DNA of 9,895 nt from Actinomycetota bacterium (GTDB lineage: Bacteria; Actinomycetota; Actinomycetes; Nanopelagicales; Nanopelagicaceae), in contig JAQCAO010000047.1 in the NCBI GenBank assembly GCA_027731885.1, forward strand, positions 1 through 9,895, read 5' to 3'. Both the position numbers and the translations under genes were made by a program. Below the pieces are notes generated by a model. It was not told where the DNA came from, did not search any database, and was given only the letters and a program-made list of their open reading frames with translations. Positions 1-6,684 of the stretch are shown in pieces (position 1 is the first letter of the stretch; every line of letters begins with the position of its first letter).

Positions 1-120
1 ATTCTGTGTTACTCTCCGCTTCCCCCTAGGGAACCCCCAAGCCACGGCAAGGCCCCTTGTCAGTGACCCTCGGTAACTTTTGCAACTGTCCGAAGCACAT
101 TCCCGGAGAAGAAGGAAACG
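1..120. other. Unassigned 5' edge, GC-rich, small hairpins
   Basis: This edge is visibly richer in C and G than the gene that follows. It holds two small inverted repeats: TTCCC/GGGAA around a CCTA loop near 20-33, and CAAGG/CCTTG at 48-59. Neither is followed by a T-run. Two + frames are open from base 1 and stop at 64-66 and 74-76, so the end of an upstream gene is possible. On the minus strand a GTG near position 45 is preceded by AAGGGG and stays open to the edge, so a divergent gene is also possible. I recognise no protein or RNA family in either reading. The Shine-Dalgarno AAGGA at 112-116 belongs to the next gene. Confidence 0.3.
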
Positions 121-1065
121 GTGAGCGCAGAAAATAATAATGAGAACAAGACCCAAGAGTTAGAACTCTGGGAGCGCATGAGTACGACCGAAGGTGCCGA
201 GAGAGCTGAAGTCTTAGATGAACTCAGCCACATCGCATACCGGCGAGATGCTTTCAACGAATGCTTGCAACTCGTTGATACATCAATCGATATCTACTTC
301 AAACTAGGTATGGATCTACATATTAAAGAGTTAATTCACCTCTACGAAGGAAAAGCATTTTCACTGCGAAACTTAAAACGTCCCGCAGAATCTGCAGATA
401 CCTTTGAAGAAATCGCCAAGTTGTATCAGATCGATGATGATGCAAATGGTTATTTAAGAGCCAAACGCGCCGCCGCCTGCGATTGGTATGACGCCAGAGA
501 ATGGCAGAAAAGTCTCGACGGACACCTAGCCGCACAAAGTGCAATTGATCCAGATGCCACACCGATGTCGATGGGGACCGACCTCTTAAATATCGGAACA
601 GCGCAGATCAAATTAAATATGCACACCGAAGCAGTCGTAACCTTCTTAAGCGCTCGCCAGATCTTCAAGAGAGAGAAGAACCCGGAATATGTAAACTGGG
701 CCGATCAATATCTAACGATTACCTACGCAGCGTTAGAAAATGGCCCAGAAGCAAAGTTCCACGCCAAGCATTACTTTAATTACTCAAAAGTTGCCGAAGA
801 TATGTCAATGGAAGGATTTGCACGTTATCGCCTCGGCATCGCACATCTGCTCTGCCAAGAGTATGAAGATGCCGAACGCCAACTGGTATCAGCCCTAGAA
901 CAATTAACGCTCGACGAAAATAAAGATTGGGAAGAAATCCTCGGGGCCAATGGCGCGCTAGCCAAAGCGCTCACCGCACTTGGTCGAGAAGAAGAAGCCA
1001 ATACTCGACTAGAACAAATCGCCACTATCGCAGAAACGATCTTCGGCGATGAAAAAGCTGCCTAA
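121..1065 (+). CDS. TPR-like helical-repeat protein
   Basis: This is a predicted soluble 314-residue protein with no signal peptide or membrane segment. It appears built almost entirely of paired amphipathic helices of about 34-40 residues, in the style of tetratricopeptide repeats. Units can be read at about residues 30-63, 68-105, 108-143, 153-187, 191-225, 232-268 and 271-310, with recurring A/G-x-x-L/Y-x-x-x-G/A spacing and a final 'ALTALGREEEA' type turn. Such folds normally scaffold protein-protein contacts; no catalytic domain is visible. The GTG start is chosen because AAGGA lies 4 bases upstream and an in-frame stop sits at 64-66. It has its own terminator, so it is probably not part of the sugar locus downstream. 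I do not recognise a specific family, and the function is unknown. Confidence 0.8.
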   Translation: MSAENNNENKTQELELWERMSTTEGAERAEVLDELSHIAYRRDAFNECLQLVDTSIDIYFKLGMDLHIKELIHLYEGKAFSLRNLKRPAESADTFEEIAKLYQIDDDANGYLRAKRAAACDWYDAREWQKSLDGHLAAQSAIDPDATPMSMGTDLLNIGTAQIKLNMHTEAVVTFLSARQIFKREKNPEYVNWADQYLTITYAALENGPEAKFHAKHYFNYSKVAEDMSMEGFARYRLGIAHLLCQEYEDAERQLVSALEQLTLDENKDWEEILGANGALAKALTALGREEEANTRLEQIATIAETIFGDEKAA

Positions 1066-1075
1066 CTTAAATACC

Positions 1076-1110
1076 ACTGCAGCGGTTGCAATCGCAGCCG
1101 CTGCAGTTTT
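1076..1110 (+). terminator. Rho-independent terminator after TPR gene
   Basis: A 10-bp perfect stem (ACTGCAGCGG at 1076-1085 with CCGCTGCAGT at 1098-1107) continues through a T-G wobble and three more pairs (TGC/GCA) to an AATC tetraloop, giving about 14 pairs. It is followed by TTTT, then CTACTCT. It begins 11 bases after the TPR stop codon, as expected for an intrinsic terminator. The T-tract is short, so termination may be partial. Confidence 0.8.
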
Positions 1111-1140
1111 CTACTCTAATTAGCCTGACCTAATAAAATA

Positions 1141-1169
1141 TTGATTTTGACCCACAGTCGCAGTACCGT
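1141..1169 (+). promoter_or_regulatory. Possible promoter for kinase-aldolase operon
   Basis: TTGATT (1141-1146) and TACCGT (1164-1169, fitting TAnnnT) are separated by 17 bases, which would place the start of transcription some 25 bases before the kinase ATG. Both hexamers match the consensus only partly. An alternative -10, TAAAAT at 1134-1139, has no good -35. A promoter is expected here because the region follows a terminator, but the exact site is uncertain. Confidence 0.3.
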
Positions 1170-1199
1170 TGCGAGGATGTTACATAATCTAGGAGTCAA

Positions 1200-2111
1200 A
1201 TGAAGATCGCAGTAGTTGGAAGTTACGGCGTGGGAATGACTATGCGGCTACCAAAGTTCCCAATTGCCGGAGAAACTTTAATGGGTGGAGCATATGATTC
1301 CGGTCCCGGTGGAAAAGGATCTAACCAGGCGATCGGGGCAGCAAGACTGGGCGCAGATGTCAGCTTCTTGACCGCAATCGGCCCTGATGATTTCGGGTTG
1401 GCCGCGCGCGCACTTTGGAAGGTTGAGGGCGTAGACGATTCTTGCGTTGTAACAGGCAAGAGCCACACCATGGTTGGCTTCATTTTGGTTGACTCCGATG
1501 GCGAAAATAGAATTATTGTTGCAGCGGGTGCGCTGGATGAATTAACTCCAAATCACGTTGAAGAATTCCGCTCACATATTGCAAAAGCAGATGTATTTGT
1601 TATCTCAATGGAGCTGGCATTTCCAGCGGTTTTAGCTGCGTTAAAGATAGGACGAGAAGAAGGTGTTTTTATAGTACTTAACCCAGCACCTGCCACGAAA
1701 TTACCACCGGAGTCTTGGGCGATGTTTGATGTGATTACTCCAAATAGAACCGAAGCGCCTATTTTGCTGGGCCTAGATAGCAACCATGGACTCTCACCAA
1801 GAGAGTTAATTGCGCAAATGCGGTTGAAGACTAAGGCCAAGATTGTTATGACTTTAGGCTCGGAAGGCTCTCTTGTAGATGATGGCAATGACATCCTGGC
1901 TATTCCAGCGTTTAAACCTAAGAAAGTTGTAGATACAACTGGAGCTGGAGATAGTTTTACTTCAGCACTTGCTGTCGCCATCTCCGAAGGAAAAGATTTT
2001 CATGAGTGCGTGAGATTTGCGACAGCGGCGGGTGCGCACTCTGTCGGAATCGCCGGAGTAATTGATGCACTGCCAACTAGAAAAGAGATCGAAGCATGCC
2101 TGGCTCAATAG
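1200..2111 (+). CDS. PfkB/ribokinase-family sugar kinase, atypical sugar site
   Basis: This 303-residue cytoplasmic kinase has normal ribokinase length and should transfer phosphate from ATP to a sugar hydroxyl. It shows the first PfkB signature GGKGSNQ (37-43), a conserved Glu at 139, NPAPA (161-165), ITPNRTEA (179-186) and the second signature DTTGAGD (245-251) with catalytic base Asp251. By comparison with E. coli ribokinase, where Asn14 and Asp16 hold ribose, the matching positions are Gly10 and Gly12 in GSYGVG, so ribose or deoxyribose is unlikely as the normal substrate. AGGAG lies 4 bases before the ATG. The 3' end overlaps the aldolase gene by 16 bases, implying translational coupling and consecutive steps: phosphorylation, then cleavage. 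The family is certain; the substrate is unknown. Confidence 0.9.
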   Translation: MKIAVVGSYGVGMTMRLPKFPIAGETLMGGAYDSGPGGKGSNQAIGAARLGADVSFLTAIGPDDFGLAARALWKVEGVDDSCVVTGKSHTMVGFILVDSDGENRIIVAAGALDELTPNHVEEFRSHIAKADVFVISMELAFPAVLAALKIGREEGVFIVLNPAPATKLPPESWAMFDVITPNRTEAPILLGLDSNHGLSPRELIAQMRLKTKAKIVMTLGSEGSLVDDGNDILAIPAFKPKKVVDTTGAGDSFTSALAVAISEGKDFHECVRFATAAGAHSVGIAGVIDALPTRKEIEACLAQ

Positions 2112-2800
2112 ATCCTACAAAGTTAACGCCAGCAGAAATCGCCCCATATATTCAACATACCAAAATCGAAGTTGGTGCAACACGTGACGAGATGATCGCG
2201 CACGTGGAAGATGCTATTAAATATGGATTTAGCGCAGCGATGGTTCCGGGTTCGTGGATTGCGCTAACCGCTTCAATTTTGCGAGGAACGGGAATCGAAG
2301 TCGCATCAGCTTTAGATTTCCCAACCGTAGGCGTTATGACTAGCGCTGGAAAAGCTGCAGAAGCAGCCGAGCTAGTCAGGTTGGGTGCAACGCAGATTGA
2401 TATTGGAGTCCAAATAGGTTGGCTTAAATCTGGAATGTATGACGAATTTCGCGAAGATATCGCCGGCGTCGTGCGCGCATCGGGAGTTCCTATAAAGGTA
2501 ATGCTTGAACTTCCGTTGCTTACTGAAGATCAAAAAGAGCTTGCCGTTCAACTCTCCATGGAAGCCGGTGTGGCATATCTAAAGAATGCAAGCAGTGGAC
2601 AGATTGAGACCGCCAATCCTGCGAGTATCAAATATCTAGTCGATCGCGCGCGCAACGGTGTTTTGGTGAAAGCTTCCGGTTCAATAAAGCACTTATCTCA
2701 AGCTCGCGAATTAATCGCCGCCGGTGCATCTCTGCTTGGCACCAGCGCGGGGATAGAGATAATCAATGACGCAAGTAATGCCGAAACCAAGAGTTACTGA
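2096..2800 (+). CDS. DeoC-family class I (Schiff-base) aldolase
   Basis: This 234-residue TIM-barrel protein resembles deoxyribose-phosphate aldolase (DeoC), which reversibly cleaves 2-deoxyribose 5-phosphate to glyceraldehyde 3-phosphate and acetaldehyde. Family landmarks run in order: HTKIEVGAT (21-29), YGFSAAMV (43-50), FPTVGVMT (75-82), DIGVQIGWLKSG (102-113), YLKNASSG (161-168), VKASGSIK (191-198) and GTSAGIEI (215-222). The catalytic set is intact: Asp102, Schiff-base Lys163 and proton-relay Lys192. The phosphate-binding segment differs: the usual KTSTG(K/F) reads KNASSG, and SGGI reads SGSI. The substrate may therefore be a different phosphorylated or dehydrated sugar. The start is inside the kinase gene; the upstream SD is weak, as expected with coupling. 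It could be a true DeoC, but I favour a specialised relative. Confidence 0.87.
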   Translation: MPGSIDPTKLTPAEIAPYIQHTKIEVGATRDEMIAHVEDAIKYGFSAAMVPGSWIALTASILRGTGIEVASALDFPTVGVMTSAGKAAEAAELVRLGATQIDIGVQIGWLKSGMYDEFREDIAGVVRASGVPIKVMLELPLLTEDQKELAVQLSMEAGVAYLKNASSGQIETANPASIKYLVDRARNGVLVKASGSIKHLSQARELIAAGASLLGTSAGIEIINDASNAETKSY

Positions 2801-2809
2801 TATTTGAAC

Positions 2810-2832
2810 CCAGCCAGTTCGATCTGGCCTGG
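2810..2832 (+). promoter_or_regulatory. Hairpin just after aldolase gene
   Basis: The tandem CCAG-CCAG (2810-2817) pairs with CTGG-C-CTGG (2824-2832) around a TTCGAT loop, giving an 8-bp stem with one bulged C. It begins 9 bases after the aldolase stop and has no T-run of its own. It may protect the 3' end of the mRNA or form part of a compound terminator with the next hairpin. Confidence 0.45.
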
Positions 2833-2844
2833 ATCCAAGGGGCT

Positions 2845-2881
2845 CAGCCGCCCTACTGGAGGCTATCGGCGCTGTATTTTT
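2845..2881 (+). terminator. Probable terminator of kinase-aldolase operon
   Basis: A GC-rich imperfect stem (CAGCCG at 2845-2850 against CGGCGCTG at 2867-2874, with an inner CCT/AGG) is followed directly by TATTTTT (2875-2881). Its place between the aldolase stop and a new promoter-like region fits an intrinsic terminator. The stem has bulges, so read-through into the transporter genes is possible. Confidence 0.5.
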
Positions 2882-2904
2882 AAGTTTTAATCGTGCCTTC
2901 GCTA

Positions 2905-2938
2905 TTGACTTGCCGCCCCAGGAAAGGTTAAGTATAGA
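2905..2938 (+). promoter_or_regulatory. Possible promoter for transporter operon
   Basis: TTGACT (2905-2910) is a near-consensus -35. Downstream, TTAAGT (2928-2933) lies at the ideal 17-base spacing but is a poor -10, while TATAGA (2933-2938) is the better hexamer at 22 bases. One of these probably directs transcription starting near 2940-2946, about 45-50 bases before the permease GTG. The position between a terminator and the transporter genes supports the call. Confidence 0.45.
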
Positions 2939-2945
2939 TATTCGC

Positions 2946-2959
2946 TGGAAAGGTTTCCA
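2946..2959. promoter_or_regulatory. LacI-type operator palindrome
   Basis: TGGAAA-GG-TTTCCA is a perfect 6-bp inverted repeat around a two-base centre, flanked by further imperfect symmetry (CGCT at 2943-2946, AGCG at 2960-2963 with one base offset). Size and A/T-flanked symmetry resemble operators of LacI-family sugar repressors, which usually have a CG centre. It overlaps the expected transcription start, a classic repressor position. The regulator is not encoded in this window. Confidence 0.5.
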
Positions 2960-2989
2960 AGCGTCAAAAAGTAGTTAGGATCCGAGCGC

Positions 2990-3970
2990 GTGTCAGAGAA
3001 GAGTAAATCTAAACGATTTAAATTCCCAGAAGAGACGAGTGTAATTTTCGCACTTCTTCTCCTCATCGGAATCGTTGGCGCAATGCGCCCGAATTTCTTA
3101 AAACCAGAAAATCTTCTCAATCTCGCAGCGAGTTACTCAATCTCTGCCCTTCTTGCAGGCTGCATTGTCTACCTGCTTGCAATGGGAGAAATTGACCTCT
3201 CGTTTGGTTGGATTCTAAATCTTTCTGCGGTTGTCGCTGGCCTGGCAATGATTGCCGGAGTCCCTGTTTGGCTTTCAATTATTTTGGGCATCTTCGCAGG
3301 TGGAATGATGGGCGCGATCAACGGTGCGCTTACGGTGCTAATGAGGCTTCCGCTAATCATTGTTACTTTAGGTACCGCCTCGATATTCCAAGGTATTTCG
3401 CTAATTTCAAATAAGTCAGGTTCAGTTGTTCCAACTGATGAAAAACTAAGATCAAATATTTTCTTCCGCACCCTGGGCGGCGATATTGATACCCCAATTC
3501 CATTCATTCTCATTTTCGTAGTTTTCTGCTTTGTCTTGCTGCACTTAACGCTCCATAAGACTCGTTTTGGTTATCGCATTCTTGCTATCGGCAGCAATCC
3601 TGAAGCGGCTCGATTGGCTGGTATACCGACTAAGAGAATCAAAATACTTGCTTGCACATTAATGGGCGTTGTGTCTGGGATAGGCGGAGTTCTATTCCTT
3701 GGATTTAGAGGAGCCGTAGATCCAAGCACGGGTGCGAACTTATTGCTTCCAGTTGTTGCCGCTGCGATCATCGGTGGAACGCCATTATCTGGCGGTGCCG
3801 GAACAGTGTGGGGCTCGCTATATGGCGCGCTAATTGTTGGAGTCATCGGTGTTGGAATTGTGTTCTTGGGTATTAATGCAGTTTGGAGCACCCTGGTCAC
3901 AGGCCTAGTTATTATCTTTGCAATCGGCATAGATCAAATCGTTCGAGTCCGAAAAAATCGAATAAGTTGA
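2990..3970 (+). CDS. Sugar ABC transporter permease (RbsC/XylH type)
   Basis: This 326-residue inner-membrane protein of the BPD_transp_2 family forms the channel of a monosaccharide importer, probably as a homodimer. About ten hydrophobic segments can be read, near residues 15-32, 48-65, 73-90, 92-112, 120-138, 170-190, 217-238, 250-264, 272-293 and 298-316. Family marks are GEIDLSFG (66-73) and the cytoplasmic EAA-like loop GSNPEAARLAGI (201-212), which docks with the ATPase. The GTG start is supported by TAGGA 9 bases upstream and leaves a short basic N-tail. It opens the transporter operon, ahead of the binding protein and ATPase. The sugar cannot be read from the sequence. Confidence 0.92.
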   Translation: MSEKSKSKRFKFPEETSVIFALLLLIGIVGAMRPNFLKPENLLNLAASYSISALLAGCIVYLLAMGEIDLSFGWILNLSAVVAGLAMIAGVPVWLSIILGIFAGGMMGAINGALTVLMRLPLIIVTLGTASIFQGISLISNKSGSVVPTDEKLRSNIFFRTLGGDIDTPIPFILIFVVFCFVLLHLTLHKTRFGYRILAIGSNPEAARLAGIPTKRIKILACTLMGVVSGIGGVLFLGFRGAVDPSTGANLLLPVVAAAIIGGTPLSGGAGTVWGSLYGALIVGVIGVGIVFLGINAVWSTLVTGLVIIFAIGIDQIVRVRKNRIS

Positions 3971-3987
3971 AAAAAGGTTTCAACCTT
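3966..3987 (+). repeat. Overlapping inverted repeats after permease stop
   Basis: Two alternative palindromes share bases: GTTGAAA (3966-3972) with TTTCAAC (3978-3984), and AAGGTT (3974-3979) with AACCTT (3982-3987). The first overlaps the permease stop codon. The core AAAGGTTTC is also found inside the operator-like site at 2946-2959. It could be an mRNA hairpin helping the binding-protein gene outrank the permease in expression, or a second regulator site. There is no T-run, so a terminator is unlikely. Confidence 0.4.
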
Positions 3988-4019
3988 GCCTAACGTGGGC
4001 ATTGCTTGAAAAATGAAAA

Positions 4020-4024
4020 GGGAG
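4020..4024 (+). promoter_or_regulatory. RBS deciding binding-protein start
   Basis: GGGAG within AAAAGGGAG lies 9 bases before the ATG at 4034. The earlier in-frame ATG at 4013 has no SD-like sequence and would place this site inside the coding region. The ATG at 4034 is therefore preferred. Confidence 0.7.
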
Positions 4025-4033
4025 AAAATAGAG

Positions 4034-5131
4034 ATGATCAAAGTAATGCGTAGATCGCGCTGGACTGCAGTAGCACTTACTGCGGCGATGGTGGTGACTG
4101 CTGCTGGAGTTGCAACTCCTGCACAGGCCGCGCCGAAGAAGTTGACTATCGGTTTCGTAGTTCACGTAATCGGTAACCCATTTATTAACCAGATAATCGA
4201 AGCAGCTAAAATGGCTGCCAAAGATCTCAATGTAAATATTAAAGTAACAGGCCCAGCAGGCGCTGAAGGCGATGCCCAACTCACTGCCGTGCAGAATTTA
4301 GCTGCCTCAGGAGTCGATGGAATTGCTACCTCGGTCCCTGCAGCATCTATGGTAAATGGTCTTAATGCAATCATTAAGACTGGAATGCCTATGGTTCAAT
4401 TCAACGGTCTCGGTGTTGGTGTTAAGGCACCATATGTTGGCGAGAAGTCAGTTGAATCAGGACGACTCCTCGGAAAGATGGTTCTAGACAAGATCGGCGG
4501 CCGCACTGCAAAGGGTGACGTCATTGTCGGAAACTGCTTCCCAGGTTTCCCAGTTTTGGAAAACCGTCAAAAGGGTGTATTGGAGAGCTTGAAGAAGGCT
4601 CCAGGCATCAAAATTGTCGGACCATCAGATGTGAAGGTTGACGCTGCAGCGAATTTCGCTGCTTGGCAAGGTCTTCTTGCAGCTAATCCAGATGCTCTAG
4701 CAATGGTTGGACTCTGCGCTCCAGATGTGGAAAGCATCGGAAAAGTTAATGCAGCGAAGCCAGGTTCAAAGACCATCGGTGCGGGCTATGACCTCACCAC
4801 AGGAAACTTGGAAGCGCTTGCAAACGGGACTGCACACATCAGTCTTGGTCAGACCCCATTTCTCCAGGGATACCTTCCTGTATACGTCTTGGTTGACAGC
4901 ATTCGCAACAAGATCAAGATCAATCGTGCAAGATTCTTGGATTCTGGTACCGAAATTGTGACCGCCACTAAGGTTGTCCAGCCATTCGGGTCGGCTCCTC
5001 TTACATTCAAGAAGTTGCAAAAGATGTCAGCTTCAAACAAGAAGACTCGCAAGTATTACGACAAGCTAGTTAAGACATACGTCAAGGATTGGCGCAAGAA
5101 TCTAAAGCCAATCTCAGAAGAATCTGCTTAA
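4034..5131 (+). CDS. Secreted sugar-binding protein of ABC importer
   Basis: This 365-residue periplasmic-binding-protein-like protein (Peripla_BP_4, RbsB-like) captures the sugar outside the membrane and delivers it to the permease. The chosen start gives a classic signal peptide: basic MIKVMRRSRW, a hydrophobic core to about residue 27, and a TPAQA/A cleavage site near residue 32. The mature part begins KKLTIGFVVH and has the two-lobed pattern, including a GNPF turn, a VDGIATSVPA segment, a GYDLTTGNLEAL segment and a Gln-rich hinge (SLGQTPFLQGYLPVYVL). No lipobox Cys is present, although Gram-positive binding proteins are usually lipoproteins. The C-terminus is rich in Lys and Tyr. It lies between permease and ATPase in the same operon. 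Ligand specificity is unknown. Confidence 0.9.
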   Translation: MIKVMRRSRWTAVALTAAMVVTAAGVATPAQAAPKKLTIGFVVHVIGNPFINQIIEAAKMAAKDLNVNIKVTGPAGAEGDAQLTAVQNLAASGVDGIATSVPAASMVNGLNAIIKTGMPMVQFNGLGVGVKAPYVGEKSVESGRLLGKMVLDKIGGRTAKGDVIVGNCFPGFPVLENRQKGVLESLKKAPGIKIVGPSDVKVDAAANFAAWQGLLAANPDALAMVGLCAPDVESIGKVNAAKPGSKTIGAGYDLTTGNLEALANGTAHISLGQTPFLQGYLPVYVLVDSIRNKIKINRARFLDSGTEIVTATKVVQPFGSAPLTFKKLQKMSASNKKTRKYYDKLVKTYVKDWRKNLKPISEESA

Positions 5132-5178
5132 TTAGTAAATCAGTACTCGAGCCATAAACCACGAACGGAGGTCACCAA

Positions 5179-6684
5179 ATGAATTCTCAAACTGCTCATA
5201 AGGTGATCTCCGTTCGCGGCTTGGCCAAGCGTTACGGCGGTGTAAAAGCCCTTAACGGTTTAGATTTAGATCTGGAAGCGAAGAAAGTACACGCCATAGT
5301 CGGTGAAAATGGCGCTGGAAAATCGACATTTATGAAGATTCTCTCTGGTGGAGTTACACCAGATGAAGGAACTATTGAAGTTTTAGGGGAGAAATTCTCC
5401 TCGTTTTCGGTTCAATCAGCCTCAAAGCTGGGTATCGGAATCATGTATCAAGAACTGAGGCTATTTCAACATCGAGATGTTTTAACTAATCTTTTTCCAG
5501 ACCGAGAGATGCGCATTGGCCCATTTATTGACCGAAAGAAGATGGCAGAAATTGCGATACCGGTTCTCAAATCAATCGGACTTGATGTTGATTTAAAACA
5601 AATTGTCGGTGAACTCGCATTATCTGATCAACAATTGATCGAGCTTGCCCGAGTTCTTATCGAAAAGCCAAAACTTTTAATCTTAGATGAACCAACATCT
5701 GCGCTAAATGCGCGCGAGAGTGAGCGGTTGCTAGACCTCGTGAGATTGCTCCCTGAGCAAGGGACTACAGTTCTATACGTTTCTCACCGACTAGACGAAG
5801 TTTTTTCAGTCTCACAACATATAACTGTGTTGCGCAACGGTTCTCTTGTCTTCTCTAAGCCAACTAGCGAGCTTGATATTCCTACCGTAATTGGCGGAAT
5901 TGTCGGAGAAAAATCCGTTCAAGCAATTGTAAGGAAGAATAGAGGAGAAGATTCAAAGATTAAGAAGGAGAAAGTTTTAGAAGTTGCGAACTTAAGTAAC
6001 GGTAGACAAGTTGTAGATATTTCACTAGACGTTGCGCCAGGTGAGATAGTTGGAGTCGCAGGGCTAATTGGCTCTGGCGCTGATGAACTTCTGGAAACTC
6101 TCTTTGGGGCCCGTCAAAAGATTTCAGGCAGCGTCAAATTTCAAGGCGCTGAGAAGCAGAATTTAAGTCCACAAAACTCAGTACGTGACGGAATTGCTCT
6201 AATTCCCGCCGATCGTAAGCGAGTCGGTTTAATGATTGATCGCACAGTTTCTGACAATTTATCTCAAGTCTCAGCCGGCGGTTTTAAGCGCGGCACACTA
6301 TTTGTCTCCAAATCTGGACTGGCAGCGACAGCTGTAAGATTGGTAGAAAAGTTCGTTATCAAAACAGAGAATGTGCAGGTGCGCGTAGGAAATCTCTCTG
6401 GTGGAAACCAGCAGAAAGTCGTCATTGGAAAGTGGCTAGAGATTTCACCAGGGCTTGTCTTACTTGATGATCCAACTCGAGGGGTCGATATCGGAGCTAA
6501 AGTAGAATTGTTCCGACTTATTCGAGAAATTGCCGATGAAGGCAAGGGAGTTCTCTTTAGGTCAACTGAAATTTCTGAGCTAACCGCACTGTGCGATCGT
6601 ATAGTTGTCGTTAAAGATGGTGTCAGCACACGTGAAGTAAGCGGTGTCGATGATGCCGAACTCATAAAGTTGATCAACGAATGA
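5179..6684 (+). CDS. Sugar ABC transporter ATPase, two NBDs (RbsA/XylG type)
   Basis: This 501-residue cytoplasmic protein carries two fused nucleotide-binding domains and powers sugar import. NBD1 has Walker A GENGAGKST (42-50), Q-loop Gln91, signature LSDQQ (148-152), Walker B LLILDEP (166-172) and switch His203. NBD2, from about residue 265, has the degenerate Walker A usual for this family (GLIGSGAD, 295-302, no GKS/T), a canonical LSGGNQQ (406-412) and Walker B LVLLDDP (426-432), where Asp431 replaces the catalytic Glu. NBD1 is therefore probably the main hydrolytic site. A strong GGAGGT lies 6 bases before the ATG. Length and layout are normal. It completes the importer with the two preceding genes. 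Confidence 0.94.
   Translation: MNSQTAHKVISVRGLAKRYGGVKALNGLDLDLEAKKVHAIVGENGAGKSTFMKILSGGVTPDEGTIEVLGEKFSSFSVQSASKLGIGIMYQELRLFQHRDVLTNLFPDREMRIGPFIDRKKMAEIAIPVLKSIGLDVDLKQIVGELALSDQQLIELARVLIEKPKLLILDEPTSALNARESERLLDLVRLLPEQGTTVLYVSHRLDEVFSVSQHITVLRNGSLVFSKPTSELDIPTVIGGIVGEKSVQAIVRKNRGEDSKIKKEKVLEVANLSNGRQVVDISLDVAPGEIVGVAGLIGSGADELLETLFGARQKISGSVKFQGAEKQNLSPQNSVRDGIALIPADRKRVGLMIDRTVSDNLSQVSAGGFKRGTLFVSKSGLAATAVRLVEKFVIKTENVQVRVGNLSGGNQQKVVIGKWLEISPGLVLLDDPTRGVDIGAKVELFRLIREIADEGKGVLFRSTEISELTALCDRIVVVKDGVSTREVSGVDDAELIKLINE

Noticed and set aside
1..15. Minus-strand CACAGAA, reminiscent of a conserved box in bacterial RNase P RNA
   Set aside because: The other strongly conserved RNase P segment, GAGGAAAGTCC, is not found beside it, so the short match is probably chance.
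1..45. Possible divergent minus-strand gene starting at a GTG near 45
   Set aside because: An AAGGGG lies upstream and the frame is open to the edge, but only about 15 codons are visible and they match nothing I know.
1181..1188. TACATAAT as a -10 box for the kinase gene
   Set aside because: Transcription would begin inside the Shine-Dalgarno AGGAG at 1191-1195, and no -35 lies at a fitting distance.
3571..3930. 119-codon minus-strand open frame opposite the permease
   Set aside because: Its Pro/Thr/Ile-rich composition is the mirror of hydrophobic codons on the other strand; it is a shadow frame.
4013..4033. Earlier ATG for the sugar-binding protein
   Set aside because: It has no Shine-Dalgarno, and the good GGGAG at 4020-4024 serves the ATG at 4034, which also gives a cleaner signal peptide.
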